Origin: Methylocystis echinoides
GTDB taxonomy: Bacteria; Pseudomonadota; Alphaproteobacteria; Rhizobiales; Beijerinckiaceae
Assembly (NCBI RefSeq): GCF_040687965.1
Contig: NZ_CP156084.1
Span: 3,162,501-3,226,500, forward strand
Length of the DNA: 64,000 nucleotides
Direction: 5' to 3'
The position numbers and the translations under genes are program-made. Positions 63,836 through 64,000 of this stretch are shown here, one piece after another. Below the pieces are notes generated by a model. The model saw only the letters and a program-made list of their open reading frames with translations, was not told where the DNA came from and made no database searches. Positions within the stretch are counted from its first letter, which is position 1. Every line of letters starts with the position of its first letter.

Positions 63836-64000
63836 TGCGCATTCTCCTCACCAATGACGACGGCATCCACGCCGAGGGCCTCGCCGTCGCGGAGCGGATT
63901 GCGCGCCAGCTCACGGACGACATCTTCGTCATCGCGCCAGAGTTCGAGCAGTCGGGCGTGGCGCACTCGCTCTCGCTCAACGATCCCCTGCGGCTGCGAG
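63836..64000 (+). CDS. surE: 5'/3'-nucleotidase SurE, N-terminal part (cut by window edge)
   Basis: The first 55 codons of a SurE phosphatase: [20 protein letters not shown] carries the metal-binding NDDG, and [20 protein letters not shown] continues the family pattern with the conserved Ser. SurE removes phosphate from nucleoside monophosphates. ATG 63836 follows GGAGG. In this lineage it lies downstream of serS. Confidence 0.93.

Overview
The window looks like chromosome of a type II methanotroph-like alphaproteobacterium (Methylocystis/Methylosinus group, order Hyphomicrobiales). The evidence is very high G+C, a typical alphaproteobacterial gene order (nagZ, scpA, scpB, tatA, tatB, tatC, serS, surE), an HWE-type histidine kinase, and a copper-uptake locus built around an OprC-like receptor. 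The genus assignment is inference; no methane-oxidation gene lies in the window.

Layout. 1-5.9 kb: the start of topA (cut by the window edge), a cupin, an MgtC-like membrane protein, tRNA-Cys, small hypotheticals, an AsmA-like protein and an unknown membrane-anchored protein. 5.9-13.7 kb: a response regulator and an exopolysaccharide block (initiating sugar transferase, outer-membrane export lipoprotein, Wzc-like chain-length protein with a decayed kinase domain, CelD-like acyltransferase, polysaccharide deacetylase). 13.7-16.4 kb: a Ste24-type protease and an HWE kinase. 16.6-24.7 kb: a tightly overlapping operon of transglutaminase-DUF2126, circularly permuted ATP-grasp-alpha-E, a second transglutaminase and a ClC channel, predicted to make or process a peptide-like product. 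24.7-27.5 kb: a DUF1236 protein, a probable 23-residue peptide gene with its own promoter and terminators, and a hydratase. 27.7-34.7 kb: the copper acquisition locus (two DUF2946-like proteins, TonB, ExbB, a TlpA-like thioredoxin, an OprC-like receptor and a LuxR-type regulator).

35.2-50.2 kb is a mosaic genomic island at the 3' end of tRNA-Asn. A 17-bp direct repeat (36527-36543 and 50165-50181) marks a 13.6-kb element. A more diverged 36-bp tRNA fragment at 35158 suggests an older insertion to its left. The element holds a winged-helix protein followed by iteron-like repeats, two different TIR-domain proteins flanking a serine recombinase, decayed recombinase copies, a response-regulator gene broken by an 88-bp insert, a three-gene operon ending in an HNH nuclease, a phage packaging module (small and large terminase, portal) without capsid or tail genes, and a tyrosine integrase with a single-base frameshift. 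The TIR genes and the HNH operon are the best candidates for an undescribed anti-phage system.

50.3-64 kb is conserved housekeeping: a PfkB kinase, an A-type Fe-S protein, dGTPase, argS, a SPOR protein, nagZ, an Uma2 nuclease, scpAB, tatABC, serS, an SH3-like secreted protein and the start of surE. In two of these genes (dGTPase and tatB) the same 36-bp tandem repeat has expanded in frame, in opposite orientations.
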